NCBI RefSeq assembly: GCF_004010955.1
Contig: NZ_CP025227.1
Span: 2,356,001 to 2,420,000, forward strand
Length of the DNA stretch: 64,000 nucleotides
Direction: 5' to 3'
Origin: Actinomyces wuliandei
Lineage (GTDB): Bacteria > Actinomycetota > Actinomycetes > Actinomycetales > Actinomycetaceae
The number at the start of each line of letters is the position of its first letter. Positions within the stretch are counted from its first letter, which is position 1. This document shows, one piece after another, positions 35,912 to 45,524 of this stretch. The notes below the pieces were generated by a model. It did no database searches, had not been told where the DNA came from, and saw only the letters and a program-made list of their open reading frames with translations. Made by a program: the position numbers and the translations under genes.

Positions 35912-38212
35912 ATGAATGACTTTGAGCCCTTCCACTCTGCGGTCAACCGCATCCCGGTGCTGCGGGACTCCGGCGAGCGGCTGGCGAACAGAGGCGTGCT
36001 GCCACGCGAACTGTTCACGGACCACCCCGCCCCCGGCCACGACCACCTGGCGCCCGAGCGCTGGTCCGGGTCTATCGACCTGGAGATGACGGTGCGGACG
36101 CCGCTGGTCTTTGGTGAGCAGAAGGGCGGCACAGTCAGCCTGCCTGCGGACAGCCACGGCCAGCCCGTCGTGCCTCCGACCATGGTCAAGGGCATGATCT
36201 CCCGGGCCTACGAGGCGCTGACCTGCTCGCGGTTCCGGATATTCGGGTACTCCCCTGAGGAGGAGGCAGGAAGGCAGCCAGACAGGCCTCACTCCGGGCC
36301 CCTGACCTACCGCGGTGACGCGGCCAGCGCCCTGGGCCTGGTACCGGTCCGTGTCTCAGAGACAGACGATGAGGGCCTTATCGGCGAGCTGTTCTACGGG
36401 GACACCCGGGTCATGAATGACTACCACGAGGGCTCCATCGTCTACCCCACGATGTACGCGGCGGCACTTCAGGCCGGAAACGCTGGGCACGCGGAGCCCC
36501 GGGCCGGGACCAGCGCGCTCGAGAGGCTGTTTCCGCACGGGAAGGAGGTCCGCTGCCACCTCAGCCTGTGCCTGCACGGCGACCGTGGCAAGGAAGCCAG
36601 GAAGGAAGCCAGGTATGCCTACTGGCAGGTCACTCATGTCCGTGATGGCGAAAGCTTTCGGGAGGTGTTCCGCATCAAGGACTCGGTGACCATCGTGGAC
36701 ACCATGGAAGATGTGGCCGGGTACGTCTGCAGAACCACCCCGGACGGCAAGCGGCCCAGAGACGTCTTCCCTCGCAAGCACGATGAGCGTTTCTTCTTCG
36801 ATGTGTCCCCCCAGGGACCACACCGGGTACGGATCACCAGAGAGGTGAGCCAGGCCTACGCCACCGTCGTCCAGAGCTACGTGCACCAGTGGGACAACGA
36901 CCCCCGGGCAGGATCCCGCACACCGAACCGTGCCACCCACAGTGCGCTGCAGGGTGGCCAGGAGGACGAGGGAGGCTCCTCAAAGGCAAGGCTGGAGGTG
37001 GGGGATCTCGCCTTCGCCGTGGTTGACGAGAGCTCTGGACAGCCTGTTGTCAGGGAAGTTGTCCCGACGATGATAGGCCGCCGCGCCTACGGGAACAGCC
37101 CTTACACCCTCGCCGCGACCCAGCGGGTGCTCCCGCTCTCCGGTGCCCGTGAGGCCTCCGCAGCAGACCGGCTCTTCGGCTACGTCGTCCCCTCCGCCAC
37201 AGAGGATGCGAGAGGTGGTGACGTCGCCGCGCGAGGAAGACTGGCCTTCGGTGTCGTTGACACCTCACGAGCACGCATCAGCCGGGAGGCTAAGACGCTC
37301 TCCCCGCTGCTAGCTCCCAAGCTGGGATCTGCACGGCGGTTTCTTACCGACCAGGAAGGCCGCACGCCGCGCACCTGGAACTCAGAGACCGGGAAGCAGG
37401 GGCAGCTGAAACGGGAGGGCTACTTCTCCTCCAACCACCACCTCGGAGCCGCCGCCTACCCGGTACACCGGAAGATCCTCGGCCAGACCACCTTCCCCAC
37501 GGAGGCGACAGCAGCCCCCACACTGGCAGGCAGGGACCAGAGCAATACTGATGTGCGTCTGACCGCCAGAAGCTGGCTGAAGGCTGGCAGCATTCTGACG
37601 TGCACCATCTCCTTCACCAGCCTCAGCAAGGAGGAGCTGGCCGCGCTCATCTGGGTGCTCGTACCGGAGAACCTGGTCCCCGAGCCAGAGCGCCAGGAAG
37701 GACAGAACAGCCCCGATACCGTCGGCTACCTGCGCATGGGCCTAGGCAAGCCTCTTGGGCTCGGGGTGGTTGAGGTGCGCATCGCCGAGGGCGGCTTCCA
37801 CGCTCGCCGTGGCGACGGCCTGGCAGAAGGCTACATGGTCCTGACTGGCTGCCTGGGTGAGGACGACACGAGCCGTGCCGACGACGCGTCCCTGGCCACC
37901 AATGACCCGGGGAGCTTCACGCTTCCGAATGAAGACAAGCTCCTCAAGACCCCATGGGTCCAGGCCATGCAGCGTGCCGCATTCGGCTACGCCGATAACG
38001 TCGAGGTTCGTTACATGACCCTTGAGGAGAACAGGGCGAACAACCAGATCAATGCCCACACTGGTGAACCTGCAGAAGGAGCGGGAATCGCACCACGCGA
38101 CATGTTCGGGCACGACGCGGCAACTCCGCTCAGGATCAGTACCGGCCGGTCTCGCGCCCAGCCACGGAGGCATTCACCTCGCTCTCACCATGGGCGTACG
38201 GGCAGACGGTAG
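35912..38212 (+). CDS. TIGR03986-like RAMP protein of the type III module
   Basis: A 766-aa RAMP protein. Near the N-terminus it reads VPPTMVKGMISRAYEALTCS followed by RFRIFGYS, and near the C-terminus LRMGLGKPLGLGVVEVRI, the glycine-rich loop that ends RAMP domains. This pair of motifs is typical of the TIGR03986 family, found with csx10 in type III-D loci. The middle (about 200-540) is a long insertion between the RAMP halves. It starts one base after the previous stop. It is probably another backbone or cap subunit; III-D complexes contain a Cas7 with a large insertion, which would fit. Confidence 0.75.
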   Translation: MNDFEPFHSAVNRIPVLRDSGERLANRGVLPRELFTDHPAPGHDHLAPERWSGSIDLEMTVRTPLVFGEQKGGTVSLPADSHGQPVVPPTMVKGMISRAYEALTCSRFRIFGYSPEEEAGRQPDRPHSGPLTYRGDAASALGLVPVRVSETDDEGLIGELFYGDTRVMNDYHEGSIVYPTMYAAALQAGNAGHAEPRAGTSALERLFPHGKEVRCHLSLCLHGDRGKEARKEARYAYWQVTHVRDGESFREVFRIKDSVTIVDTMEDVAGYVCRTTPDGKRPRDVFPRKHDERFFFDVSPQGPHRVRITREVSQAYATVVQSYVHQWDNDPRAGSRTPNRATHSALQGGQEDEGGSSKARLEVGDLAFAVVDESSGQPVVREVVPTMIGRRAYGNSPYTLAATQRVLPLSGAREASAADRLFGYVVPSATEDARGGDVAARGRLAFGVVDTSRARISREAKTLSPLLAPKLGSARRFLTDQEGRTPRTWNSETGKQGQLKREGYFSSNHHLGAAAYPVHRKILGQTTFPTEATAAPTLAGRDQSNTDVRLTARSWLKAGSILTCTISFTSLSKEELAALIWVLVPENLVPEPERQEGQNSPDTVGYLRMGLGKPLGLGVVEVRIAEGGFHARRGDGLAEGYMVLTGCLGEDDTSRADDASLATNDPGSFTLPNEDKLLKTPWVQAMQRAAFGYADNVEVRYMTLEENRANNQINAHTGEPAEGAGIAPRDMFGHDAATPLRISTGRSRAQPRRHSPRSHHGRTGRR

Positions 38213-38271
38213 CCACCTGCAGGTCAGTCGGCGAGACGGAGAACGCCGACACAACCGGCGGACTGGGTGGA

Positions 38272-39495
38272 GTGGTTTTTCTCACTACTCGGTACCGGTC
38301 GCAGCTGCTGGCAGAGCGTACGCACGAGCAGGCCTCTCGCTCCGCAGCCTACGACCTCCTCTCTTCCGACAGCCAGATCAAGCGGACAGCAGGGGTCCAC
38401 GATCTCGTCACCCTGGCCGACGACCACCCTGGGCAGCTCGCACAACGCGCTGTTGACACTCTGTGCGAGTACCTGCGGGCCGGGCACGAGGGCGACGAGC
38501 TTACCGAGGAGCTCATTGTCCGCGCTCTTACCGACCACTTCCGCAAGGACGCCAGCCCCAGCTGGTCAGGCTGCAGCCTGAACCTCAAAGGAGCGCACTT
38601 CCACCACCCCGTCGACTTCAGCCGCTGCATATTCAGGGAAGACACTGTCTGGAGTGGCGCCTGCTTTGATCAGCCCACCCTCTTCCGTGGCGCAGAGTTC
38701 CACAAGTCGGCAATGTTCTGTGGGACCACGTTCACAACGCCCACAAACATGTCCGGGGCCCGCTTCAGCGGCTCAGCGCACTTTGAGAGAGCCTTGTTCC
38801 AGGGGCGGGCCGAGTTCACCTCAACACTATTCTCTGACGATGCGTTCTTCGGGGCGGAGAGGTCCGAGAGCGGCTACGTCGACTACACCTTCCTGGATTC
38901 TGCGTACTACTCGGGGGCAACGTTCGGGAGAGACGCCTGGTTCGGGCCGGGCCCGCTCCCCAAGGGGAAGCAGCCTCCAGGTGGAACATACGCTGCCGAG
39001 CAAAACAGCTCCTACGACCTGGTCGCAGGCTTTCAGGGAGACGCCACCTTTAGTGGCGCCCACTTCATGGGGGACGCCCACTTCGCGTACTCGTTCTTCA
39101 GCGGGAACGCGTGGTTCTCGCCCAGACGGCACGGGCACGCCGACGGCAGGACGAGACAGGTCGAGCCGACTCCTGTCCGATTCGAGGGAGAGGCAGACTT
39201 CGACCACGCCGTGTTCGGCGGACGCAACCCCTCATTTCGGTTGGCGGAGTTCCGGAATGACCCCACATTTAATCAGGCCGTGTTCGAGGCGCCAGTCTCC
39301 TTCGAAGGATCCTCAGACATCTTCGGTCCAGATCTCGAAGAGAGTCAAGGAGTAGAACTCATGCGAGACCAGAGCGGCAGGCCTCTGGTCACGTGGGCCA
39401 GGGACAGGAGGAAGGACGCTGACCGCGTGCCCGAGGAAGAGGGCTCCCAGCCTCACCGCAGCCGACAACCTCGTAGCGGCCGCTCAGCCCGCTGA
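38272..39495 (+). CDS. Pentapeptide-repeat protein downstream of the CRISPR operon
   Basis: A 407-aa protein from GTG 38272. Residues about 20-105 read as the helical preface common in actinobacterial pentapeptide proteins (AAYDLLSSDSQIKRTAGVHD and CEYLRAGHEGDE). From about 110 on there are runs of five-residue repeats with central Phe and preceding Ala (GAHFHHPVDFSRCIF, GARFSGSAHFERALFQGRAEF, GAHFMGDAHFAYSFF), the right-handed beta-helix type. The C-terminal 60 residues are charged and disordered. It lies 59 bases after the RAMP gene on the same strand and is probably co-transcribed. A role in the immune module is possible but not shown. Confidence 0.78.
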   Translation: MVFLTTRYRSQLLAERTHEQASRSAAYDLLSSDSQIKRTAGVHDLVTLADDHPGQLAQRAVDTLCEYLRAGHEGDELTEELIVRALTDHFRKDASPSWSGCSLNLKGAHFHHPVDFSRCIFREDTVWSGACFDQPTLFRGAEFHKSAMFCGTTFTTPTNMSGARFSGSAHFERALFQGRAEFTSTLFSDDAFFGAERSESGYVDYTFLDSAYYSGATFGRDAWFGPGPLPKGKQPPGGTYAAEQNSSYDLVAGFQGDATFSGAHFMGDAHFAYSFFSGNAWFSPRRHGHADGRTRQVEPTPVRFEGEADFDHAVFGGRNPSFRLAEFRNDPTFNQAVFEAPVSFEGSSDIFGPDLEESQGVELMRDQSGRPLVTWARDRRKDADRVPEEEGSQPHRSRQPRSGRSAR

Positions 39496-39869
39496 CCGCA
39501 CGCACTTCCTCCCCTCCCGCACACGTCACTGCTTCACACCCAGGCGCTCCTTGAGATCGGGCAGCATCCTTGGACGACAGAACCCCTCTGCGCTGCAGAG
39601 GCCCGTTCCGCAGACACTGGCTTTCATCCTCCCACCTCCCCGACCCACGGCCTCAGCGCCCCCAGCAGGACGCGACGCAGCAGCCTCATGACCCCTCCTC
39701 GGGAACTGTGCAGCCTCACAGGCCAACCCATCGTAACGACTTGGAGACCGCAACACCCTGCTGGCCTGTGTTGCTCGTCCGCCGCCACCTTCCCTGCCAG
39801 GGAGCACGACGCCAGCGGCCCGACGGGAGACGACGCTGACGCCTGAGGACGTGGCCTCCTCCGACCCAC
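39496..39869. other. Interval between the CRISPR cargo and ftsH
   Basis: A 374-bp convergent interval. I see no gene, no repeat array and no clear terminator hairpin with a long stem. It marks the right border of the CRISPR cargo, where the pentapeptide gene and ftsH face each other. Confidence 0.5.
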
Positions 39870-41927
39870 TTACCTGGGGTCGGAGGCCTCCCCAGCGCCC
39901 TGAGCAACGCCTGCAACATCCTCAGCACCGTCGTAGTCAAGGCTCTCGTCGCTGCGCCACAGGGGGCGCTCGGCCTGTTTGACCACGGGGGCGAAGATCC
40001 TCTCCAGGTCCTTCTCCAGGAGTGTCTCGCGCTCCAGGAGCTGGCTGGCCAGGTCGTCGAGGACGGCCCGGTTGCGGGTGAGGATCTCCCAGGCCTCACG
40101 GTGGGCAGCGTCCAGGAGCACCCGCACCTCCGCGTCGACGGTGGCAGCCACGTCCTCAGAGAAGTCCCGGCTGGTGGCGTTGAGCCCCAGGACGGTCTCG
40201 TTCTCCGTGGTTCCCAGCTTGACCGCCCCCACGGCGGCCGTCATGCCGTAGTCGGTGACCATCTTGCGGGCCGTGGCCGTGGCCTTCTCGATGTCGTTGG
40301 AGGCGCCGGTGGTGGGGTCACGGAAGACGATCTCCTCCGCAGCCCGGCCTCCCATGGCGTAGACGAGCTGGTCCAGCAGCTCGTTGCGGGTGGTGGAGTA
40401 CTTGTCGTCACTGGGCATGACCATGGTGTAGCCCAGGGCCTTGCCCCGCGGCAGGATGGTCACCTTGGTGACCGGGTCGGAGTAGGCTCCCGCCGCAGCG
40501 CACAGGGCGTGGCCGGCCTCGTGGTAGGCGGTCACGCGCTTCTCGTGGTCGTTCATGACCCGGGTGCGCTTCTGGGGGCCCGCCAGCACCCGGTCGATGG
40601 CCTCGTCCAGGGCGCGGTTGTCGATGAGGTTGGCGTTGGACCGTGCGGTCAGCAGGGCCGCCTCGTTGAGGACGTTGGCCAGGTCGGCACCGGTGAAGCC
40701 CGGCGTCCTCTTGGCCACCAGCCCCAGGTCGACGTCGGGGGTCAGCGGCTTGCCCTTGGCGTGGACCGCGAGGATGGCCTCACGTCCGCTCATGTCGGGG
40801 GCCTCGACGCTGACCTGCCGGTCGAAGCGCCCGGGCCGCAGCAGGGCCGGGTCCAGCACGTCGGGGCGGTTGGTGGCGGCGATGAGGATGACGTTGGTGT
40901 TGACGTCGAAGCCGTCCATCTCCACCAGGAGCTGGTTGAGGGTCTGCTCCCGCTCGTCGTGGCCTCCCCCGGTGCCGCTGCCGCGGTGACGGCCCACCGC
41001 GTCGATCTCGTCGACGAAGATGATGGCAGGCGAGTTCTCCTTGGCCTGCTCGAACAGGTCGCGCACACGGCTGGCACCCACGCCCACGAACATCTCGACG
41101 AACTCGGAGGCAGCCATGGAGAAGAACGGCACCCCCGCCTCCCCCGCCACTGCCTTGGCCAGGAGGGTCTTACCGGTCCCAGGAGGCCCGTAGAGGAGGA
41201 CCCCCTTGGGGATCTTGGCCCCCACGGCCCGGAACTTGTCCGGCTCGGAGAGGAACTCACGGATCTCCTCCAGCTCCTCGACCGCCTCGTCCTCCCCGGC
41301 GACGTCGTCGAAGGTGACGTCAGGCATCTCCTTGGAGCCGACCTTTGCCCGGGACCTGCCAAAGCCCATGGCGCCGCCCCGGCCCCCGCTCATGCGCGTG
41401 AGCATCCACCACATAAGGCCCAGGAAGATCATGGTGGGCAGCAGGAGCTGGAGCATGGAGGACCACCAGGAGGAGGTGGGAACCACCGAGTTGAAGCCTG
41501 CCGAGGGGTCAGCGTCCTGGACCAGGGAGTCCACCTGCTCCGCCTGGGCGTCGGTGAAGGTGAACTGGACCCTGTCGCCCATGTTCTGCTCCGACTCACC
41601 CTGCCGCTTGGGCTGCTGGACGTAGCTCTGGGTCAGGTCCAGCTCGACGCGCTGCGTGCCGTCGATGACAGTCACTGACTCGATGATCCCCGGGTTGTCC
41701 TTGAGCAGGGCGAGGCCGTCAGAGGTGTCGATCGCCCGGTAGCCGCCCAGGGAGGAGGCTACTGACCACACCAGCAGGGCCACCAGGATGATGGGGGCGA
41801 CCCACAGCAGGGGGTTGCCCAGCGCCCCACGACGCCTTCTGTCACGGCCGCCGCGACCGCCCCTCTTGCTCTTCCCACCCCGGAGGTCCGGGGTCTTTCG
41901 GCCAGGCTGCTGGCCCGATTCACTCAT
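39870..41927 (-). CDS. ftsH: ATP-dependent zinc metalloprotease FtsH
   Basis: A 685-aa membrane protease. A basic Gly/Arg-rich N-terminus is followed by a membrane helix (about 33-53), an extracytoplasmic segment and a second helix (about 158-178). The AAA+ domain has Walker [20 protein letters not shown], Walker [13 protein letters not shown] and the second region of homology [15 protein letters not shown]. The zinc site HEAGH (about residue 470) starts the peptidase domain. It degrades membrane and some soluble proteins. Start ATG 41927. In the ancestral order it sits between hpt and folE; both junctions are interrupted here. Confidence 0.97.
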   Translation of the reverse strand: MSESGQQPGRKTPDLRGGKSKRGGRGGRDRRRRGALGNPLLWVAPIILVALLVWSVASSLGGYRAIDTSDGLALLKDNPGIIESVTVIDGTQRVELDLTQSYVQQPKRQGESEQNMGDRVQFTFTDAQAEQVDSLVQDADPSAGFNSVVPTSSWWSSMLQLLLPTMIFLGLMWWMLTRMSGGRGGAMGFGRSRAKVGSKEMPDVTFDDVAGEDEAVEELEEIREFLSEPDKFRAVGAKIPKGVLLYGPPGTGKTLLAKAVAGEAGVPFFSMAASEFVEMFVGVGASRVRDLFEQAKENSPAIIFVDEIDAVGRHRGSGTGGGHDEREQTLNQLLVEMDGFDVNTNVILIAATNRPDVLDPALLRPGRFDRQVSVEAPDMSGREAILAVHAKGKPLTPDVDLGLVAKRTPGFTGADLANVLNEAALLTARSNANLIDNRALDEAIDRVLAGPQKRTRVMNDHEKRVTAYHEAGHALCAAAGAYSDPVTKVTILPRGKALGYTMVMPSDDKYSTTRNELLDQLVYAMGGRAAEEIVFRDPTTGASNDIEKATATARKMVTDYGMTAAVGAVKLGTTENETVLGLNATSRDFSEDVAATVDAEVRVLLDAAHREAWEILTRNRAVLDDLASQLLERETLLEKDLERIFAPVVKQAERPLWRSDESLDYDGAEDVAGVAQGAGEASDPR

Positions 41928-42127
41928 CAGCGGTGGATCCCTTCACGTGTCTGATGCTCACACCGTAGTCGATGAGAGGCGGGGGAACCCCACCGATCCC
42001 TGTTGCGGTGCCTCACGTTCGCACACGGCGTGCAGAAGGCCGCCATTGCGGGCACCCGGAGCAGCTGCCTCGGCAGGGCTCACTAGCCGCCCAGCAGCAG
42101 CCGGGAGCGCAACGCCGTCGTGCATGA

Positions 42128-42226
42128 CGGGCGCGAGCTGCCGCAGGCTCCCAGGTGCGGATCAGAACCGTGCAGGGTCACGGCTACCGCACCGACGACG
42201 GGACCAGCCTTGAGGGGACCGGATGA
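42128..42226 (+). pseudogene. Remnant of an OmpR-family response regulator C-terminus
   Basis: The frame after a stop at 42125 reads to TGA 42226 and contains VRIRTVQGHGYRTDDG, the recognisable end of a winged-helix OmpR-type regulator (consensus around IRTVxGxGYR). Nothing upstream in any frame continues the domain. It overlaps the next remnant by ATGA, as intact regulator/kinase pairs do. The motif is short, so chance similarity is not excluded. Confidence 0.45.
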
Positions 42227-42471
42227 GGAACGCCCGCCGCACCGTCACCGTCGTGGTCCTCACGACGTCGTTGCTTGTCCTTACTGTCCTTGCCGCCGCC
42301 AGCCAGGCCGTGCTGCGCAGCTACCTGGTGGGGCAGATAGTGGAGGCGCTGCACCAGGAACGTACCGTGCTCACCCAGGTTGCCGCTGGTCCTGGCACGG
42401 GTACAGAGGAGGCCGACAGCGCGACCGAGAAGGCGGAGGAGGCCCTGGACCACCTCTTTGACCGCTTCTAA
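42223..42471 (+). pseudogene. Truncated sensor kinase N-terminus
   Basis: An 82-aa frame that starts at ATG 42223. It has a basic start (MRNARRTVT), a membrane helix of about 20 residues and then AVLRSYLVGQIVEALHQER, which resembles the first transmembrane and juxtamembrane part of OmpR-partner histidine kinases. It then stops; no HAMP, His or ATPase domain follows, and an opposing gene ends across it. Together with the preceding regulator tail it looks like a two-component pair with its middle deleted. An independent small membrane protein is the alternative. Confidence 0.45.
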
Positions 42472-43379
42472 AGGCGGCTCCAGGCGGGGCGGGCCACAAA
42501 GCTCAGGTCCTCCTTGAGGAAGTTCCACATCTTTGACACGTGAACTCCCTGGCCGGCAGCCACGCCTGTGGAGTGCATGAGCATTCCCTCCCCCAGATAG
42601 ATAGCCGCGTGGTAGACGTTCCCGAATGTGGTCCGCGCGCCGACGCCGCCCCCCGTTGCCGCATTCCGGTCCGGGTCGGAAAAGAACATGATGTCACCAC
42701 GCTCGTAGTGGTCGTCCGAGTCCAGCCACACGTCGCCACGCGCATAGAACCAACTAGCAAGATTATTCGCCGACCACGCCCTGGAGGTCTCAAAACCGTC
42801 ACCAAAGTCGACGTAGTAGCCCACTTTGGTGTTCTGGTCGGCCACATAGGTGGTGTGGTGGTAGTCCCAGCCCAGGACAGCCATGCCGACAAAGGTGGAG
42901 CAGGACACGGCGTGGGGCTCCGAGGCGACCTGGTGGACCACCTGTCCCGTCAGCGGGGTCAGGCCGTTTCCGTCCCAGCCCAGGCGGGTACCCGCGTCGA
43001 CGAAGCTCTGCCCCCGCGACACCAGGTCGTCTGCCGCCGTCGTGCTCGCGCTGCGAGCGGGCTGGGTGGAGAAGCTCTGCGGCACCGCCCACGTGCCGTT
43101 GGCAAGGCGCATCGACACGTTCCCGAGCCTGCCCGAGGGCCGCGACGACTCCACGGAGTAGGTGACGCCAGCACCGTCGTCGGCGAGCTCGTCCCCCCGC
43201 GTCCAGACCCTCCCCGACGGGTTGGAGGCCCGCAGCAGGTCGTAGAGGGTGTCGTACTGCGTCCCCCCGACCGACCCCGAGGCCGCCGCGGCCGGCACCC
43301 GGGAGATAGTGGGTGAGGCAAGCAGGGCCGCTCCCAGAAAAGTGATACCGCGCCGCGAAATAAAGGTTGTCTCAGCCAT
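42468..43379 (-). CDS. Secreted NlpC/P60-like protein, Tat signal
   Basis: A 303-aa protein. The start ATG 43379 follows AGGAGA at nine bases; longer versions add an unlikely basic segment. The N-terminus carries a twin-arginine motif (SRRGITFLG) before the hydrophobic stretch and an AAA cleavage region. The C-terminal half has a papain-like NlpC/P60 arrangement: Cys in VSCSTFVGMAVLGWDY and His in NVYHAAIYLGEGMLMHSTG. It ends LSFVARPAWSRL. Its nearest relative is the next protein, with which it shares SANNLASWFYA and HHTTYVADQN-type blocks. Likely acts on peptidoglycan or an envelope substrate. Confidence 0.75.
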   Translation of the reverse strand: MAETTFISRRGITFLGAALLASPTISRVPAAAASGSVGGTQYDTLYDLLRASNPSGRVWTRGDELADDGAGVTYSVESSRPSGRLGNVSMRLANGTWAVPQSFSTQPARSASTTAADDLVSRGQSFVDAGTRLGWDGNGLTPLTGQVVHQVASEPHAVSCSTFVGMAVLGWDYHHTTYVADQNTKVGYYVDFGDGFETSRAWSANNLASWFYARGDVWLDSDDHYERGDIMFFSDPDRNAATGGGVGARTTFGNVYHAAIYLGEGMLMHSTGVAAGQGVHVSKMWNFLKEDLSFVARPAWSRL

Positions 43380-43744
43380 GAGCCGCTGTCTCCTGTCAAT
43401 AGGGGTTCTGGCATCTTGCGGCCGTGACCATACCGCCACTACCGCTCCCGCCAAACAGGAGGGAGTTCATAGCGAGTGTCACATTGCTGACAACTATGAG
43501 AGCGTTCCGCCAGTCTTTCCAACACAGCCTGACCACGGGTTTTCCGCGCAGACGACACTGTTTACAGGAAACGGTGCAGCGGGAGCAGAAGGGCTGTCGG
43601 TCAACACGAGGACCGTCAGCCCGCCACTTTCTGCCAGCGGTGAATTATGGCTGACCTCACCTCTTGGCGCGCCGCGGTTCTACGGAATACGTCTCACCGC
43701 GATACATGGCCGCCTCCCAACCACAGGCTCCACCGCCCAAAAAG
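43380..43744. promoter_or_regulatory. Upstream region of the Tat-exported NlpC/P60-like gene
   Basis: A 365-bp interval, notably less GC-rich than the neighbouring genes, with AT-rich tracts around 43480-43560. It must carry the promoter for the leftward gene. I see no gene in it and cannot fix promoter boxes. Confidence 0.45.
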
Positions 43745-43777
43745 TGTGTGCCCGCACCTTGGGGGTGCGGGCACACA
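43745..43777 (-). terminator. Perfect 14-bp hairpin terminator
   Basis: TGTGTGCCCGCACC at 43745-43758 pairs perfectly with 43764-43777 around a five-base loop. It lies 67 bases past the stop of the leftward wall-anchored gene and upstream of the next leftward gene, so it probably ends that transcript. Confidence 0.75.
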
Positions 43778-43843
43778 ACGCCAGATAGCGACCTCAAACT
43801 GAGACCTTTTTGTTGCTGACTGCCGCCGTCTCCGGCGCCGTCG

Positions 43844-45406
43844 TCACCGCCTCCGGCGCATCAGCCTACGAGCCCCGTCCACCGTAGCACGCAGACGGGA
43901 CACCTGGAGGATCCTGCGCTGACGCAGCAGCAGGAAGACCGCGCCCGACGCCAGCATCGCCAGAGCCAGGACGCCGACCAGGAGGCTGGAGGAGGGAAGT
44001 CCTGTGCGTGCCAGCGAGGACTCCCCCTGGCCACTGGCCGCCGCGTCGGAGTCGGCTCCAGGGTCTGCCTGCGCCGCAGCCTCCTGCGCGCCGTCCTGGG
44101 AACCTGCCGCCTCAGCCTCGCCGACAGGGGCGTCATAGGACGTCACCGCCGGGTCCTGGGCAGCCTTGCTCTGAGGGTCATCGGCGTCCTCGCCCTGGGC
44201 GCCCTCAGCGCCTTCCTCGGCCCCGGCGGCCTCACCACCGTCCTGAGGGTCCTGGGGGTCGGCAGCGCCCTCGTCCTGGGCACCCTGGCCCTGGCCTCCC
44301 TGTGCCCCGTCCTGCTGCTGAGCAGCCTCAGGATCCTCGCCCTGGGCGCCCTCAGCGCCTTCCTCGGCCCCGGCGGCCTCACCACCGTCCTGAGGGTCCT
44401 GGGGGTCGGCAGCGCCCTCGTCCTGGGCACCCTGGCCCTGGCCCCCCTGTGCCCCGTCCTGGTCCTGGGCAGCAGACCGAGAGCTCGAGGAGGAGTATCC
44501 CCAGGCCGGACGGGCCACGAAGCTCAGGTCCACCTCAAGGCTGGCCCAGAACTGGGTAACGACAACACCGCTGTCGGCCGACGGACCGGTGGAGTGGATC
44601 AACTGGTTGTCGCCGAGATAGATCGCGGTGTGGTACACGTTACCGAAAAAGACGTCACCCGTTTGGACAGAGTCAGACTGCCCCCGGGGATCCTGCTCGG
44701 AGAAGAAGAGGATGTCACCAGGCTCGTAGCCGCCCTCGCTCCCCAGCCACACGTCACCGTTGGCGTAGAACCAGCTGGCAAGGTTGTTCGCCGACCAGAA
44801 GCCCTTGTCCTCAAGGACGTCGCCAAAGTCGACACCGTAGCCGACCTGCGAGTTCTCGTCAGCCACGTAGGTGGTGTGGGAGTAGTCCCAGCCTGCTAGC
44901 GCCATACCGACGAAGGAGGAGCAGGTCACCGCGTAGGGTCGGCTCATCGTGGAGTGGACGACCTCACCGGACAGCGGCGTGAGACGGCTGCTGTCCCACA
45001 CCAGGTCGTCTCCTGCCTCAGCGAAGGTCCTGGCACGGGACAGCAGGTCCTCCACCGCCTCAGGGTCCGGTGAGGTAGCGGGAGAGGTAGCCAGCCCTTG
45101 CGGGACCGCGTACTGGCCGTCATCCAGGGAGACGGCCATGCTACCCAGTGCTCCCTTGGGCAGAGTGCTGGTGATCTCAAAGGTCATTCCGGAGCCGTCA
45201 CCGGCCTCCTCGTCTCCGTCGGTGACGACAGTGCCGGACAGTCCGGTGGCCGCCTTCATGTCGGCAACCGTGTCAAAACGCGTGGCAGTGGTCGTCGTCT
45301 GCCCGACCGGCCCGGCCCCGGCAGCAGCGAGCGCCGGGGATCCCAGGCCAAGAGCGACGACAAGGGCTCCAAGGGCTCCGGCTAAGGGCCGGAGCACCGA
45401 TCTCAT
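43844..45406 (-). CDS. Wall-anchored NlpC/P60-like protein
   Basis: A 520-aa paralog of the neighbouring secreted protein. The signal peptide (MRSVLRPLAGALGALVVALG) ends at ALAAAG. Residues about 30-310 are the shared domain, with Cys in VTCSSFVGMALAGWDY and His in NVYHTAIYLGDNQLIHSTG, ending DLSFVARPAWGY. Then comes an acidic Gln/Gly/Ala/Glu stalk of about 130 residues with an internal duplication. The sortase-type motif LARTG is followed by a hydrophobic helix and a basic tail (LLLRQRR); LAxTG is the class E form seen in actinobacteria. ATG 45406 is preferred to the longer frame from 45463 because it begins the signal peptide. Confidence 0.82.
   Translation of the reverse strand: MRSVLRPLAGALGALVVALGLGSPALAAAGAGPVGQTTTTATRFDTVADMKAATGLSGTVVTDGDEEAGDGSGMTFEITSTLPKGALGSMAVSLDDGQYAVPQGLATSPATSPDPEAVEDLLSRARTFAEAGDDLVWDSSRLTPLSGEVVHSTMSRPYAVTCSSFVGMALAGWDYSHTTYVADENSQVGYGVDFGDVLEDKGFWSANNLASWFYANGDVWLGSEGGYEPGDILFFSEQDPRGQSDSVQTGDVFFGNVYHTAIYLGDNQLIHSTGPSADSGVVVTQFWASLEVDLSFVARPAWGYSSSSSRSAAQDQDGAQGGQGQGAQDEGAADPQDPQDGGEAAGAEEGAEGAQGEDPEAAQQQDGAQGGQGQGAQDEGAADPQDPQDGGEAAGAEEGAEGAQGEDADDPQSKAAQDPAVTSYDAPVGEAEAAGSQDGAQEAAAQADPGADSDAAASGQGESSLARTGLPSSSLLVGVLALAMLASGAVFLLLRQRRILQVSRLRATVDGARRLMRRRR
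44187..44461 (-). repeat. Duplicated 128-bp segment in the stalk region
   Basis: 44187-44314 and 44334-44461 are nearly identical (one difference seen by eye), offset by 147 bp, in frame. They encode the block GQGQGAQDEGAADPQDPQDG twice. Length variation between strains is likely. Confidence 0.85.
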
Positions 45407-45524
45407 GACTGGCAAGGTCTCTTCTTCCTGTGGGGTTCGGGGACAGCTCGTACGCGATGGCACGCTGCGGACCTGAGCCCACCGCGCCTGCCCACAGGAC
45501 GGGCACCCGAGAAAGGTTCAGGCC

